A stretch of 64,000 bases of DNA from assembly GCA_001936135.1 (NCBI GenBank), contig CP012810.1, forward strand, positions 2,418,001-2,482,000, in the 5' to 3' direction. Origin of the DNA: Saccharomycopsis fibuligera x Saccharomycopsis cf. fibuligera (taxonomy: Eukaryota; Ascomycota; Saccharomycetes; Ascoideales; Saccharomycopsidaceae). The translations under genes were made by a program, and so were the position numbers. The notes beneath the pieces were generated by a model. That model saw nothing but the letters and a program-made list of their open reading frames with translations, had not been told where the DNA came from and ran no database searches. Of the stretch, positions 28,101 through 40,732 are shown one piece after another (the stretch's first letter is position 1; the number at the start of each line of letters is the position of its first letter).

Positions 28101-30284
28101 TTTGATCAAAGTAGCACTACCAATCAATTCGGAATATTTAGTGGCAACCTGAATAACGATTTGCAAGTTTTGTTGCAAGTTGTTTTTCAATAATTCTTTC
28201 AAGCATTCCAAGCTTTGCTCAATGTTCAATTGACCAAAATAAGTGATTAGCCAATCAACTGGCAAAGCCTCTGTGTGCACAATGTTACGTTTAATGTCCT
28301 TCAAATCAATGTAGTTTTCTAATGCCTTTTGATAAAGACCTGATTTTTCACACAATCTAGCAACAGTTGGCTTGTCATAGTGGTGGAACATGTTGTTAGA
28401 CAATATAGCTTCAGCAACCTGTGGGGCATGCAATAAATTGATCTCCAACAATCTAGTTTGCAAGTGACCTTCACTTGGTTGATCATTTTTCAAGCCTTCG
28501 AGCAAGAAAGCGGTACCTTGTTGAATATGGTTGGAGCTGAAAAAGATGTCGGAAACTTTTTCCAAATCGAGATCCTTAGCAGCATCTGGACTATTAATCA
28601 ATTGGTTAGCAAACTCAACCGCTTTGTCTGGGTTTGATCTCAAAATCATCTGAATCAAAATCAAATAGTTTGGACTGTAACCAACTCTAGCGCAGAACGG
28701 CAAGATTTTGTCAAATTGGTTCAACTCGGCCAAACATAAGATGATCTTGTTATTAATGCTTGGAGATGGAGTAGCAGCAGAAGCGTTACCGAAAGAGCTG
28801 CCGGTTGGGTTTGGGCCCAATTCATCCTTACCAATGCCCAAGTATATTTTCAAAGCAAGTTTAGCATCATATGGTTTAACAACATCGCCCAATTCTTCAG
28901 AGTAAGTAATTTTGTTTTGGTTCAACCAGTTTTCAAACAACTGTTGTTTGTTTTGTTGCAAGACTGGCTTACCCAATTCAATAGACTCGTGCTTGTTCAA
29001 TTTGTCACTATCCAACAAGATAGAGAAATATTGCAAAATTGGCGATATTTGACCAGGAGCAGCTTGAATATTCTTCAAACGGTCAATAGTTTGAGGAGTT
29101 CTTAACTGAGAAGAAGAAGCAGCAACTTTGGCAGCATTGATGTAATCGCCGGCATTCAACAAAGATTCAAATTGTTGAGAGAAAAGGTTCTCTGCGCCAG
29201 GCAAGTTACCTCTACTTGCCAAAGATAATGCTAATTGAACATTAGACAACTTGGTCAAAATATATGGAATGATGGTGGTCTTGTTAATGTCCACCGCCAA
29301 AACTTGACCCTTCTTGTTGATCGTCAAAATACCATTGTTAGAATGAGAGGAAGCAGTGAATAATGGATCAGCACTAATTCTATTGACAAACAAGTTCAAA
29401 CCAGTCTCCAAGTCAAACAAGTGAATAAAACCGTATTTAGTCAAAATATAGATTATACCATATTTTTCAGTAACTTGACAAGAGATTGGGAAATCACTCG
29501 AGGCATCAGCAGGAAAGAAAATGTCAATATTTTTCTTTGCGTATACTGGATTGGAAGGATTGTGGTCAATTTCAATAATGTGCATGTTTCCAGCACCGGT
29601 GGCAGGAGCTCTGTTACCAATGATAAAAATATTGGAAGACGATACAGCACCTGGCAATTTGAATTGAGCAAAATTGGAAACATGGCCATCGATTATTTGA
29701 GAAATGTTTCTTTGTTTAGAAAATAATTGAATTTTACCGGCAATTTTACCATTATCTTGGAAAATACCATTGACGGCGAACCAGGACAAGTCCTTGTTAG
29801 CGGTGACGTTGATGATCTGGCAGTTGTTTAAGACTGGGTTTTTGCTAGTAATCAAAGAAGGCACCGAATTTGCAGAAGAAATGTTCCAGTTGTACAAATT
29901 GGTGTTTGTGACAATAGCAATGTTTTCAGCATTCAACCATTTCCAGTAAACAATGACTTCACTTGGGTTTGGAAAACTATAGTTGCCTAGTCTCTGTTTG
30001 GAACCCAAGTCAAAGACTTGCATAGTAGGGCCAGATCTAAGGGCAATTACGAGTCTTTCAGGGTGCATGATAATATTATCAGCATTCATGTTTTTTCTAA
30101 TCAAAGATTGAGCATTGTTGTTTGCATCCAATGGGATAATAGCGACAGATTTTTCTTCCTTGATGGATATGTAAGAGTCGGACAAGGTGGTCGACTTAAA
30201 GTCAATATTGCTAGGAGAGATGCCGTAGCTCTCAATTAGATTAGTGAGCTCGGTAAACTCTATAGGAATATCATTATACGACAT
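25191..30284 (-). CDS. CHC1: Clathrin heavy chain
   Basis: The 1697-residue protein forms the triskelion leg of the clathrin coat for vesicles at the trans-Golgi, endosomes and plasma membrane. It begins MSYNDIPIEFTELTNLIESY. The N-terminal region (about 1-330) forms the seven-bladed propeller, with phrases such as NADNIIMHPERLVIALRSG. The rest is alpha-solenoid CHCR repeats, with phrases such as SLYSKVLSEENMYRRELIDQ and YDYKNYKAAKLLYESISKYS. The light-chain-binding and trimerisation part is near 1500-1640. The tail is Gly/Gln-rich and ends GAGFGNGF. It is slightly longer than S. cerevisiae Chc1 (1653). The chosen ATG (30284) fits the family start; the frame extends upstream without another ATG. 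The gene for its partner light chain lies about 5 kb away on the same strand. Confidence 0.98.
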   Translation of the reverse strand: MSYNDIPIEFTELTNLIESYGISPSNIDFKSTTLSDSYISIKEEKSVAIIPLDANNNAQSLIRKNMNADNIIMHPERLVIALRSGPTMQVFDLGSKQRLGNYSFPNPSEVIVYWKWLNAENIAIVTNTNLYNWNISSANSVPSLITSKNPVLNNCQIINVTANKDLSWFAVNGIFQDNGKIAGKIQLFSKQRNISQIIDGHVSNFAQFKLPGAVSSSNIFIIGNRAPATGAGNMHIIEIDHNPSNPVYAKKNIDIFFPADASSDFPISCQVTEKYGIIYILTKYGFIHLFDLETGLNLFVNRISADPLFTASSHSNNGILTINKKGQVLAVDINKTTIIPYILTKLSNVQLALSLASRGNLPGAENLFSQQFESLLNAGDYINAAKVAASSSQLRTPQTIDRLKNIQAAPGQISPILQYFSILLDSDKLNKHESIELGKPVLQQNKQQLFENWLNQNKITYSEELGDVVKPYDAKLALKIYLGIGKDELGPNPTGSSFGNASAATPSPSINNKIILCLAELNQFDKILPFCARVGYSPNYLILIQMILRSNPDKAVEFANQLINSPDAAKDLDLEKVSDIFFSSNHIQQGTAFLLEGLKNDQPSEGHLQTRLLEINLLHAPQVAEAILSNNMFHHYDKPTVARLCEKSGLYQKALENYIDLKDIKRNIVHTEALPVDWLITYFGQLNIEQSLECLKELLKNNLQQNLQIVIQVATKYSELIGSATLIKLFEEFKCTEGLYYYLSSIVNITQDEHVVFKYIQAAARLQQYKEIERVVRDNSHYNGEKVKNFLKEAKLPDQLPLIIVCDKYNFVHDLILYLYKNQFFKFIEVYVQQVNPSRTPEVVAGLLDVDCDENIIKNLLSTVIGQVPLDKLVEQVESRNRLKLLLPFLETTLNQGSQDPVLFNTLAKIYIDSNNNPEKFLKENDTYNTLEVGKYCEKRDPYLAYIAYSKGQNDDELINITNENSMFKYQARYLLKRSDLSLYSKVLSEENMYRRELIDQIVGTAIPELSDPEPISLAVKAFMDNNLPVELIELLEKIILEPDAAFAENPSLQGLLILTAIKAEPSKVSNYVEKLDKFDPHEIAPLCIENQLNEEAFEIYNKFELEQDALRVLVEDIMSLDRGEEYAEKLDKPELWFQLGTAQLNGLRINEAIESYIKSGDPSNFESVIDIAEHAGKFEELVPYLKMARLTLREPKIDGELILAYAELDRLHDIQLFLNDSNVADLEEVGDKLYDYKNYKAAKLLYESISKYSKLASTLVYLNDYQAAVECARKASNIKVWKQVNNACIENKEFRLAQICGLNLIIDADELDELVYKYESAGYFDELISLFESGLGLERAHMGMFTVLAILYSKYVPSKVMEHLKLFWSRLNIPKVLKAVEEAHLWKELIFLYSHYDEWDNAVLTMIDKSADAFDHNNFKEIVVKVSNLEIYYKAVNFYVNEHPNLITDLLTVLTPRIDIARVVRIFQKSDNLPMIKPFLISVLDKNNTVVNNAYHDLLIEEQDYKSLQATIDAHDRFDSIDLASRLENHDLIFFRRISAFLYRKNKKFNKALSILKTDKLWSDMIETVVISDSVKIAHELLQYFVEIGNRECFVGLLFSAYHLIEYDYVLELAWLHNLGDFIKPYEISIKKEQSDRVNELYKDLKERQEREKGDETSTGAAPQLLLTNGGIQPQQPSLTGGLGYQSTGAGFGNGF

Positions 30285-32674
<2,390 letters not shown>

Positions 32675-33217
32675 TTGGTTGATTGATAGTTGTTGGGTTG
32701 CAATGCGTGGTTTATACAATAGCATTAATAGACATAATTTTTATTTATTGAAATGTAGCGGTTTGTCAGTAGTAGCCATACCGTAGCACCGGCAATTGTT
32801 TGTAGATGTCTATTCGCCTGAGTGCTCTGATGCTGTGTTAGCTTTGATGTTGAAATGCCGAAAGTGAATGTCACATGTGCGCGGTGCAGTTTTCTGCGTT
32901 TTTGCTGGGGAAATGAGAATCGAAAGAAAAAAAAAATATTTTTGCACCTAAGTGTTGCTGTTTGCTTTTCGGTTTCTAAGAGAGGGGCGTCCTGCTTTTT
33001 TTCTTGCCGTTGAAATTCGAATTGGCATTGTATAGAGATATCAAGTCACTTCAGATTGCCAATTCCACACTTGCGTTTGCTCTGGGTCACTTTGCTATAA
33101 TTTTGAATCTTTATAAATATATTGTTACTCACTTCAATTCATTCTCAAAGTACAGAGTTAAATTATATAAGACCATCTCTCTATTTTCCATCACAAAACC
33201 ACACAACAGTTTACACA
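32675..33217. promoter_or_regulatory. Intergenic region and CHO1 promoter
   Basis: The spacer contains the palindromic E-box CACATGTG at 32872-32879, about 340 bases upstream of CHO1. Its CATGTG core is that of the Ino2/Ino4 element which controls phospholipid genes in S. cerevisiae. In the CTG clade these regulators are reported to be rewired, so its use here is uncertain. CT-rich sequence lies just upstream of the start. Confidence 0.4.
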
Positions 33218-34051
33218 ATGTCAGCTTTTAACCCATCTAATGAAGATTCTGCCATCTCATCAGCAATTGAGATTGATGAAGCCAGTGGCAGCACAGGTGC
33301 TTCAATTGGAAGCAACGACGAAAACAAGCCAACGTTACTCAAAAGAAGCTCCTCGTTATTCTCTATATCTAGCCAAACCCCATTACCTCCACCAAACGAA
33401 AGCGATTACATTGGATTCATAAATGACACCAGACACTTCAACATGATCAGAAGCCTTCACTTGGCCGACCTCATTACTTGTCTTAATGGATTTTCCGGCT
33501 TTTACTCAATAGTATCTTGTTTAAGATTCACTTTAACCGAAAAGTCACACTATGTCCAAAGAGCCCATTTTTTTATCTTATTGGGACTTTTTTTTGACTT
33601 CTTTGACGGTAGAGTTGCAAGATTAAGAAACAGATCTTCATTAATGGGTCAAGAATTGGACTCGTTGGCAGACTTAATCAGTTTTGTCGTTGCCCCAGCT
33701 TCAATCGCCTTCAGTTTGGGTCTTCAAACCACTATCGATGTTTTGTTTTTAAGTTTTTTTGTGCTTTGTGGATTGACTAGATTGGCTAGATTTAATGTCA
33801 CTGTTAACAATATTCCAAAAGATAAAGGCGGTAAATCCAAATATTTTGAAGGGTTACCGGTGCCAACTAGTTTGGCTCTTGTTGGGACAATGGCCTTTTT
33901 GGTTTACAAAAATTGGTACGAATCAAGATTAGGTTTGCCTGGTGGATTGTTGTTTACTAATACTTTTTACGAGTTCCATCCAATTTCATTGTTATTTTTG
34001 TTCCATGGCAGCGGCTTCATTTCTAAGAGCTTGCATGTTCCTAAACCATGA
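33218..34051 (+). CDS. CHO1: Phosphatidylserine synthase
   Basis: The 277-residue ER membrane enzyme makes phosphatidylserine from CDP-diacylglycerol and serine. The CDP-alcohol phosphotransferase motif is complete: DGRVARLRNRSSLMGQELDS followed by LAD, giving D-G-x2-A-R-x8-G-x3-D-x3-D with all acidic metal ligands. A Ser-rich cytosolic N-terminus (about 1-80) precedes MIRSLHLADLITCLNGFSGF and several hydrophobic segments (about 100-120, 135-150, 190-215, 235-255). The length matches S. cerevisiae Cho1 (276). The start ATG (33218) is preceded by an in-frame extension that begins without ATG, so MSAFNPSNED is taken as the N-terminus. Confidence 0.96.
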   Translation: MSAFNPSNEDSAISSAIEIDEASGSTGASIGSNDENKPTLLKRSSSLFSISSQTPLPPPNESDYIGFINDTRHFNMIRSLHLADLITCLNGFSGFYSIVSCLRFTLTEKSHYVQRAHFFILLGLFFDFFDGRVARLRNRSSLMGQELDSLADLISFVVAPASIAFSLGLQTTIDVLFLSFFVLCGLTRLARFNVTVNNIPKDKGGKSKYFEGLPVPTSLALVGTMAFLVYKNWYESRLGLPGGLLFTNTFYEFHPISLLFLFHGSGFISKSLHVPKP

Positions 34052-34553
34052 ACTTGATGGGTAATAGCAGTAATTAAAACAAATTATAATGATAGCGACT
34101 ACGACAATAAACTAGATGGCGCTTTATTAAGTTAAAATTTCAGTGATCTAGCCAAATAATTGTTGATGTCTTTTAATCTTTTTTTTTTTTTCTTTTTTTT
34201 TATCTTTCACTTTCTTATAACTGTTCACTCCAACTTGCTTTCACTTTCAATATTCAAGTAATACTCTAACTTCCTCTTTCATCTTTTTGTCTCTCTCCGG
34301 CACTATGATCATAATTATAATATTGCTTGTTTCTCTAAACTTAAATCTGTCTACGTTCAAACCAGCCATATTTGTTTGGTTGCAAATTATATTACTTTTG
34401 TATGAGATGTGACGGCAAGTTTCTACAATTAGATCAATTAGCTCAATCATGTTAAATTATACTACTATATCGACCACCGATATTATAAATGATTATCATT
34501 TTAAATGGTTATGTATGCTCAGTATCCAATGATTATAACTACTGCAAATATCT

Positions 34554-34585
<32 letters not shown>

Positions 34586-35354
34586 CATGTTTATCTTTTC
34601 GCATGTAGGTAAAGTAAACAATAAAGCATAAACTATTCATGGTTGCAGGAAGGAGCCCGTCACCGAGTTTATTCCAGCCAAACGAGAAATTGATTCTGAC
34701 TCTGATCTTCATTTGGCGTCTATTGAGTCAACTAGTGGACTAGCCAACTAGTGATCAGGTAACACACAACGCAAAGGGTTCTCCGCACTGATAAAATGTA
34801 TTCCGTAGATAGATCTAGAGGGCAAGCGGGCAATGCATCGTTGCACTGCCAGTGTAGGCTTGATTTCATCGAGTATTCCTTTAAAGTTCTCAGCCCACCT
34901 TTTAATATATATATATATTCCCAAAGTATCCTGTGTGTCACTAATCACATGAAAGTGAGCACTGAAGCTTTGGCTCAAGATACTAAAGTAGCGTGACTAG
35001 GTTTTGAAACCTACAAAATTTATAAAGCAGCTAGATATGATATTCAATCGCACACTAAGGCAACGCACGCTGATGTCAAATCGCAACTATTGATTGATGC
35101 CCTCGTTTTTACAAAAAAAAAAAAAAAAAAAAAAAAAAAAACACAGCACAGATAGCCAAGCAACCAGAAACCAAACCAGAGTATCAAAAAAGCACGTTTA
35201 TTATTTTTTTTTTTTTTAAAAAAAAAAGACTACAATTAAAAGAGAAATAATAAGACCATGTAGTCAAGGAGAGAAAAAAAAAAAAAAAGTAAGATACAGT
35301 ATAACCAATTAATTAATAATAAATGAATAGATGTTCTTTTTTCAAGAAATAAAT
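34052..35354. other. Convergent intergenic region CHO1/CLC1
   Basis: This 1.3-kb spacer is long for a convergent pair. It holds a 28-base T run (34558-34585) and a 29-base A run (35113-35141). Between them a short frame (34632-34753) reads KEPVTEFIPAKREIDSDSDL and stops after LAN. It looks protein-like but has no start codon and no recognised relative, so it is not called as a gene. Confidence 0.5.
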
Positions 35355-36074
35355 TCAATAACCAGCAGCACCAGGAACCTCAGTTTTCCCCTTCAATGAC
35401 AACAACAACTCCTTAAATCTAGTCTTGTCTCTTCCATTAACATCAGCAGCAGCACTGCTTTTCTTCAAATCAATCAATTTGATAGCTCTGTCCCAGACCG
35501 ACGAATCGTTTTTGAAAAAAGCGTCTCTCTTGTCAATGAAGCTGGCTTCTTCTTCTTTGACCAGATTCACATTCAGTTCGGTCTTGGCGTTATAGCTGTC
35601 GTAAAACTGGTCAATTAATTCTTTGGCTTCCTTTTTGATCTCTTCGTGCTTTTGTTGGCTAATTTTGTCCTTCTCGGCAATAGCTTTGTCTCTTTTTTCT
35701 TTCCATTCTTTCACAGGTGCGGATTCTTTCTTTTCTACGCCATTGCTAAAAACGTTGCTTTCGTAGTCTTCATCTCCAGCACCATTGTTGTTGTCAGTAG
35801 TGGTAAAATCAGGCACATGGCTATCATCACCATGAGAGTCAGAAGACCCGTTCTTGCTAACGTCAGGAAATTGTGATTGAAATTGGCTAATCTCGTCATC
35901 ATCATCATCATCATCACCGTTAGCCTCACTCAAGATTTTTTGATCATCTTCAGTGGTGAACTCGTCACCAAGGGCAGCTTTTTCTCTAGCCAAGAAATCT
36001 CCATCATCTTGACCTTGTTGGGCCTCGGTGTCGTTTATGTCCAAGTTTTCTATTGGTGGGAACTTTTCAGCCAT
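35355..36074 (-). CDS. CLC1: Clathrin light chain
   Basis: The 239-residue regulatory subunit of the clathrin triskelion binds the proximal leg of the heavy chain. The acidic N-terminal half includes MAEKFPPIENLDINDTEAQQ and LAREKAALGDEFTTEDDQKI, followed by an Asp run. The central coiled-coil part EWKEKRDKAIAEKDKISQQK is the heavy-chain-binding helix. The C-terminal portion has SSVWDRAIKLIDLKKSSAA and DKTRFKELLLSLKGK, both typical of fungal light chains. The length matches S. cerevisiae Clc1 (233 residues). It lies on the same strand as CHC1, which ends its transcription unit about 5 kb away. Confidence 0.95.
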   Translation of the reverse strand: MAEKFPPIENLDINDTEAQQGQDDGDFLAREKAALGDEFTTEDDQKILSEANGDDDDDDDEISQFQSQFPDVSKNGSSDSHGDDSHVPDFTTTDNNNGAGDEDYESNVFSNGVEKKESAPVKEWKEKRDKAIAEKDKISQQKHEEIKKEAKELIDQFYDSYNAKTELNVNLVKEEEASFIDKRDAFFKNDSSVWDRAIKLIDLKKSSAAADVNGRDKTRFKELLLSLKGKTEVPGAAGY

Positions 36075-36240
36075 TGTTGTTTTTGTTGTTGCTGTTGATA
36101 TGATTTACGTGTATTGGATTATCTTTTATCTCACTGAGTGATAAATGCAGTTTCGTCTATATGATACGCTGTAATACGATAAGATCTAGGGTTATTTTTG
36201 ACGTATGAGCTGAAAACAAATAAGACAAAATAAGAAATCC

Positions 36241-36281
36241 TTAATCAAAATTCAGACAATTGTAACGCAAGTTATTGTGCT

Positions 36282-36336
<55 letters not shown>

Positions 36337-36540
36337 GTATACAAAGACTAATTTGTACGGTTGAGTCTGGTCCTTGGTGGTGTAAACAGTTTGCGTTGCC
36401 TTTTTACTTTTTGCCCCGTCACTCAGTTTAATCCAATTACTTTCGCTTTCACTTCCACTGGACTTGTACTGCAGTTTTAATTTTCCAGCATATTTGGCAA
36501 CATCGACTTTGCCCTTTGACGGACCGAGCCGCCACTCCAT
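36241..36540 (-). CDS. Hypothetical small protein with a Thr-His microsatellite tail
   Basis: This 99-codon frame starts MEWRLGPSKGKVDVAKYAGK and has a protein-like body of about 69 residues ending QPYKLVFVYR. It then runs into a Thr-His dipeptide tract encoded by the CA/TG microsatellite and 17 further residues. The body alternates hydrophobic and polar residues as a small beta-rich domain would, and its codon use is not obviously random. I do not recognise a family. Start and length are uncertain, since repeat-length change would shift the frame after the body. It lies between CLC1 and KIN2, on the same strand as both. Confidence 0.4.
36289..36334. repeat. TG/CA dinucleotide microsatellite
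   Basis: About 23 uninterrupted TG units. It lies inside the reading frame of the small hypothetical protein above. It is not telomeric in type, since it has no irregular or 23-base repeat structure. Confidence 0.95.
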
Positions 36541-37156
36541 CCTACGTCACATGTACTTGCACGTGCAGTTTTTGATGTCAACACTGTATAGTCAGTATAC
36601 TGCTACCAATTTATTCACTTCAAGAGATATGGCTATTTGCTCATTTGTTCGAAATATTTGCTGCTCATGGTAAACCCAGTTAAGTTAAACCAACGCAAAA
36701 GCTCATGGAACACACCTACAAATTCTACCCAAAAATGTCACACATCTTCATAAATAAGTTTTGTAAATTTTATTAGCCCAATGCATAAATGAGAAAAGAG
36801 AAAAAATATAAACTTCAAACAAGGTACATAAGGAAAAGAAAGCATGAGTTTATCAGAACGATAATGATAAAACAAAAATACAGGAAGTATGAACCACAAG
36901 ATCTATCATATAAAGCACACAGAAGAAAAAACATAAACCGTATGTTCAAAGACTAATAAAAATAAAAAGAAAAAATAATTGAAGATAGATATATCAAAAA
37001 AAGAAAATTGTGGATAATTAAAAAAAAAAAAAAAGAACTGTTAACAAATGAACAAAAAAGAAGAAAGACAAAGGTATTAATAAAAAAAGGCAGTGACAAA
37101 AAATTTTCAACACCAAAACCCAATAAATAATAATAAAATTATCCATTTTTATAAAA
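36541..37156. other. Intergenic region downstream of KIN2
   Basis: This AT-rich spacer holds the 3' flank of KIN2 and the upstream region of the small hypothetical gene. A GCACGTGC E-box lies at 36559-36566, just upstream of that gene, which mildly supports it being transcribed. Confidence 0.5.
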
Positions 37157-40100
37157 TCACAAATTCAATTCAGACAAAATGCTATCAGCCAATGTCTTGT
37201 AGGCCCACGCATTTCCGCTCAATTTCTTTAACTGCACACCATACAAACTAAGCAATGGAATCTTAACAATATGAATTTCAAATCTAATTGGATTTCTTTG
37301 AGCAGCACCTCCTTTTTTGCCCTGGTTTATTCTTGACGACAATATCCAGTCACTTGCGCCAATACCACTCAATGATTCTAACGATGCGCTGGATTCTGCA
37401 TCAAACGTATGATTTGGATTTGGTGAACTTGGCGAAAACAATACTGGGGTGCTTGGAATCTTAGGAGTTGGTGGTTGCTTTTTGAAACCAATACTGAATT
37501 TACGTCTATGACCTTTGCTGTTAGCACTCATTGAGGATACTGCATCTTTATTATCAGAGTGAGACGAGTTATGCGAGAAGTTTGAAGTTGAAACTTTATT
37601 AGTAATACTGCCTTCTTGTTGTGGAGTTGCTGATGTTTGGTTACTATTAGCAGTTGATGCATTGTTCGATGACACTGCCAAATTAGAATCTCTCTTGTTC
37701 AAGTTGAATGTACAAACAAACCCACCTTTGACTTCCAAAAAGTCAATGCCAAATCTTTCCAAACATGTAATGACATTTTGTCTAATCACCGGTGGTGGCT
37801 TAGTAGAAGTAGTTTGTACACTGAAGAAACCTTTGATGTATAATGTCTTTGGGAATTCAATTGATGGCATGGTACCAGGTTCTGCCCTTTTAGCCTTTTC
37901 AATAATAGCAGCTTCAGACAACGGTCTTTCTTCATATTCATCTTCTGGAACATTTTCATACATCTCATTACTAATTTGTGGCAATGGAGGAACAACATCC
38001 TGGTAAGTGTTTTTCTTGTAACCAATAGACTTAGATCTACCATGTCCTACAGTTTTAGCTCTAACTGTAGATGCACCTTTCTTTTGGTTATTGCTATTGT
38101 TATTCTTCAATGTTGTAGCTGAAGAGTCTGCCACTGTTAAGTTATTACCACTAGTGTTTTTGTTAACGCTTTCGTTGGCAGCATTATTGAAGCTTTGTTG
38201 ACTGTTGCCAGCAGTGCTTGGATTACTTTCGTTGAAAACATTATTTTTGGCATATGTAGCAGCAGATGCACTGACAGCTCTACTATGTCCACCCCTAGGT
38301 TTTCTTTGACCACGTCTTGGCAATTCGGTAGTCTCATCAACCCCGCTATTGTTTTTGGTGAACCTTAATGAGCCACTCTTACGAATACGTGGTTCATTTT
38401 CAGCTCCGGTGGCAGTGCCAGCAGCAGCAGCGGCAGTGGCGATAGCAGAACTAGTAGGAGAAGGAGTAGTGGTGGTGGTGGAAGAGGAGGTTTGAACATT
38501 GTTAGCCGCATTATCATAACTATAGTCAATGATATTAGGTAACGCAGGAACAGGTGGGGCATTGCTATCTGGAATATAACTTGGATGATGATGATGTTGT
38601 TGTTGTGGTTGATGCTGTTGACCGGACTTACTAGTTGAACGACGGTGGCCACTTAGTCTTCTAAACAAGCCATTTATACCAGTATTTTTGGCATCGTTTG
38701 CTTCAGTATGATTGAATAAATTACCTGTACCAATATTAACAGATTTTGATCTCTTTGGAGATAATTGCTGCGATGGAATAACATTATGGTACTGTGAAAC
38801 ATTGGCATTATCAGGCTTGTCGACACTAAGAGGAACATTACCACTTCTGGAAGTATGAGCAGCTTCTGGGAAGGATAAAACCTCTTCAAAGTTAGTTGGC
38901 TGTTGTTCTTGTGAACCTTCAGGTGAAACCTGCTCTGGTTGCTGTTGTTGTGGTTTTGGCAAAGCGGAAGATTCCTCTGAAAGACCTGGTAATTGAGAAT
39001 GTCCTCTATCAGAATGCTCAGTGATACGGTTTTGATCGGCAACAAGACTGGACTGTTGAGATTGCAACTGTGACTCTGCCCTCGTTTGATTATAAGCGTG
39101 AGCTTGAGCTTTTGCTTGAGCTTGAGCATGAGCCTGGGCGTTAGCTTGAGCATTAGCTTGGGCCTGTGCTTGAAGTTGAGCTTGCACTTGAGCTTGCGCT
39201 TGAGTTTCAGCTTGAGCTTGAGCTTGAGCTTGAGCTTGAAGTTGAGTTTGAGCTTGAAGTTGAGCTTGAGCTTGTGCTTGCGCTTGAGCTTGTGCTTGCG
39301 CTTGAGCTTGAGCTTGAGCTTGAGCTTGAGTCTGTTGTTGAGTATGAGAATCTGTTTGAGCTTGAATCTGTGCTTGTCTTTGAGCTTGTTGCTGCTGTTG
39401 TTGAAGATATCTTTCTTGGAATGGAGAGGTAACTTGATCTTGATGAGCTTGCTCCTTAGCTTCTTGTCTCTTTTTCATTTCGTCAACCAAGTAATAGATA
39501 CTGATTAAAGGATGGAACCCATTAGTAGGATCAGGGAAATGTGGATCATCATAATCTTGTAATGATCTAGGTACGCCACTGTTAGTGTACTTAGAGTTTT
39601 TCTCGTACCATTTGAGAACACAAGCAGCATATTCTTGAGTTTGAAGTATTTTTGTCAATTCTCTGCTAGTATAGTCCACATTACCTAATTCCAATTTTTC
39701 GATTTCTTTCAACACATTTCCATCCAAGGGCAATTCCAATGGAACACGAAATGGAACATAAGATTGAGCTTTAGAATCATAATTCTTGTTCATCCATGGA
39801 TGACTAATGATTTCTTTAAGAGTAGCTCTTTTCTTTGTGTTCACCACAAGCATTCTTGATAATAAGTCAACGCACTCTTGGGACAAATTGCTTGGATATT
39901 CAACGTTACCTTTCTTGATTTTTTCATGTAAAACGCTAACCGATTGATCATCAAAAGGCACCTTACCGCATACTAGCACGTATAAAACCACTCCAAAAGA
40001 CCAAACATCGACCTCGGGGCCAATATATGGATCAGCAGACAAAAGCTCTGGAGCAGCAAAATATAAAGAGCCACAAAAAGTTTTCAACAACTTGCGGTTA

Positions 40101-40696
40101 TCGTAAAGATTACTCAAGCCAAAATCAATGATTTTGATATCCCCTGATTTGCTAATCATGATATTTTCAATTTTCAAATCACGATGAACAACGTTATTTC
40201 TATGGCAATAATCCAACGCAGAAGCAATTCCTCTGGTAAACTTTCTTGCGTGGCGCTCTTTCAAACAACCATGAGAAACAATATAATCCAACATTTGGCC
40301 ACCAGAAACGTATTCAAACAACATATAATAGTGGTTTGTCATTGGAACCATTTCATATAATCTGCAAATGAATGGATGGTAAAGGAGTTTGCCCAAAGCT
40401 GCTTCTCTAATTGTTCTCTTATCTCTAGCGACTTCTTTTTCAAACTCCTTGACTCTTTTTTGGTATTCATTGTTATCTACTGGTGGAGGATCGCGAGCAT
40501 GGCTTCTTTGATAAAGCTTTGCTGCTCTAGGAACAATTTTCACTGCGCAAACTTCTTCAGTGCGCCGATGTTTAGCAACTTTGACTTTACCCATGGAACC
40601 AGCACCAATGGTTTTAATGAAATCCCAATCACCAATTGCTCTACGGTGGAACTGTGGCGGTTGTTCATTTTGCTGTTGAGCTTGTTGAGCTTGTTG

Positions 40697-40732
<36 letters not shown>

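Noticed and set aside
36289-36334. TG repeat as an internal telomere-like tract
   Set aside because: Pure dinucleotide, without the longer unit of CTG-clade telomeres or irregular yeast TG1-3 pattern.
39086-39508. Leu/Ser and Glu/Leu-rich frames antisense to the KIN2 Gln-Ala repeat
   Set aside because: Hexamer repeats leave all frames open; no independent signal.
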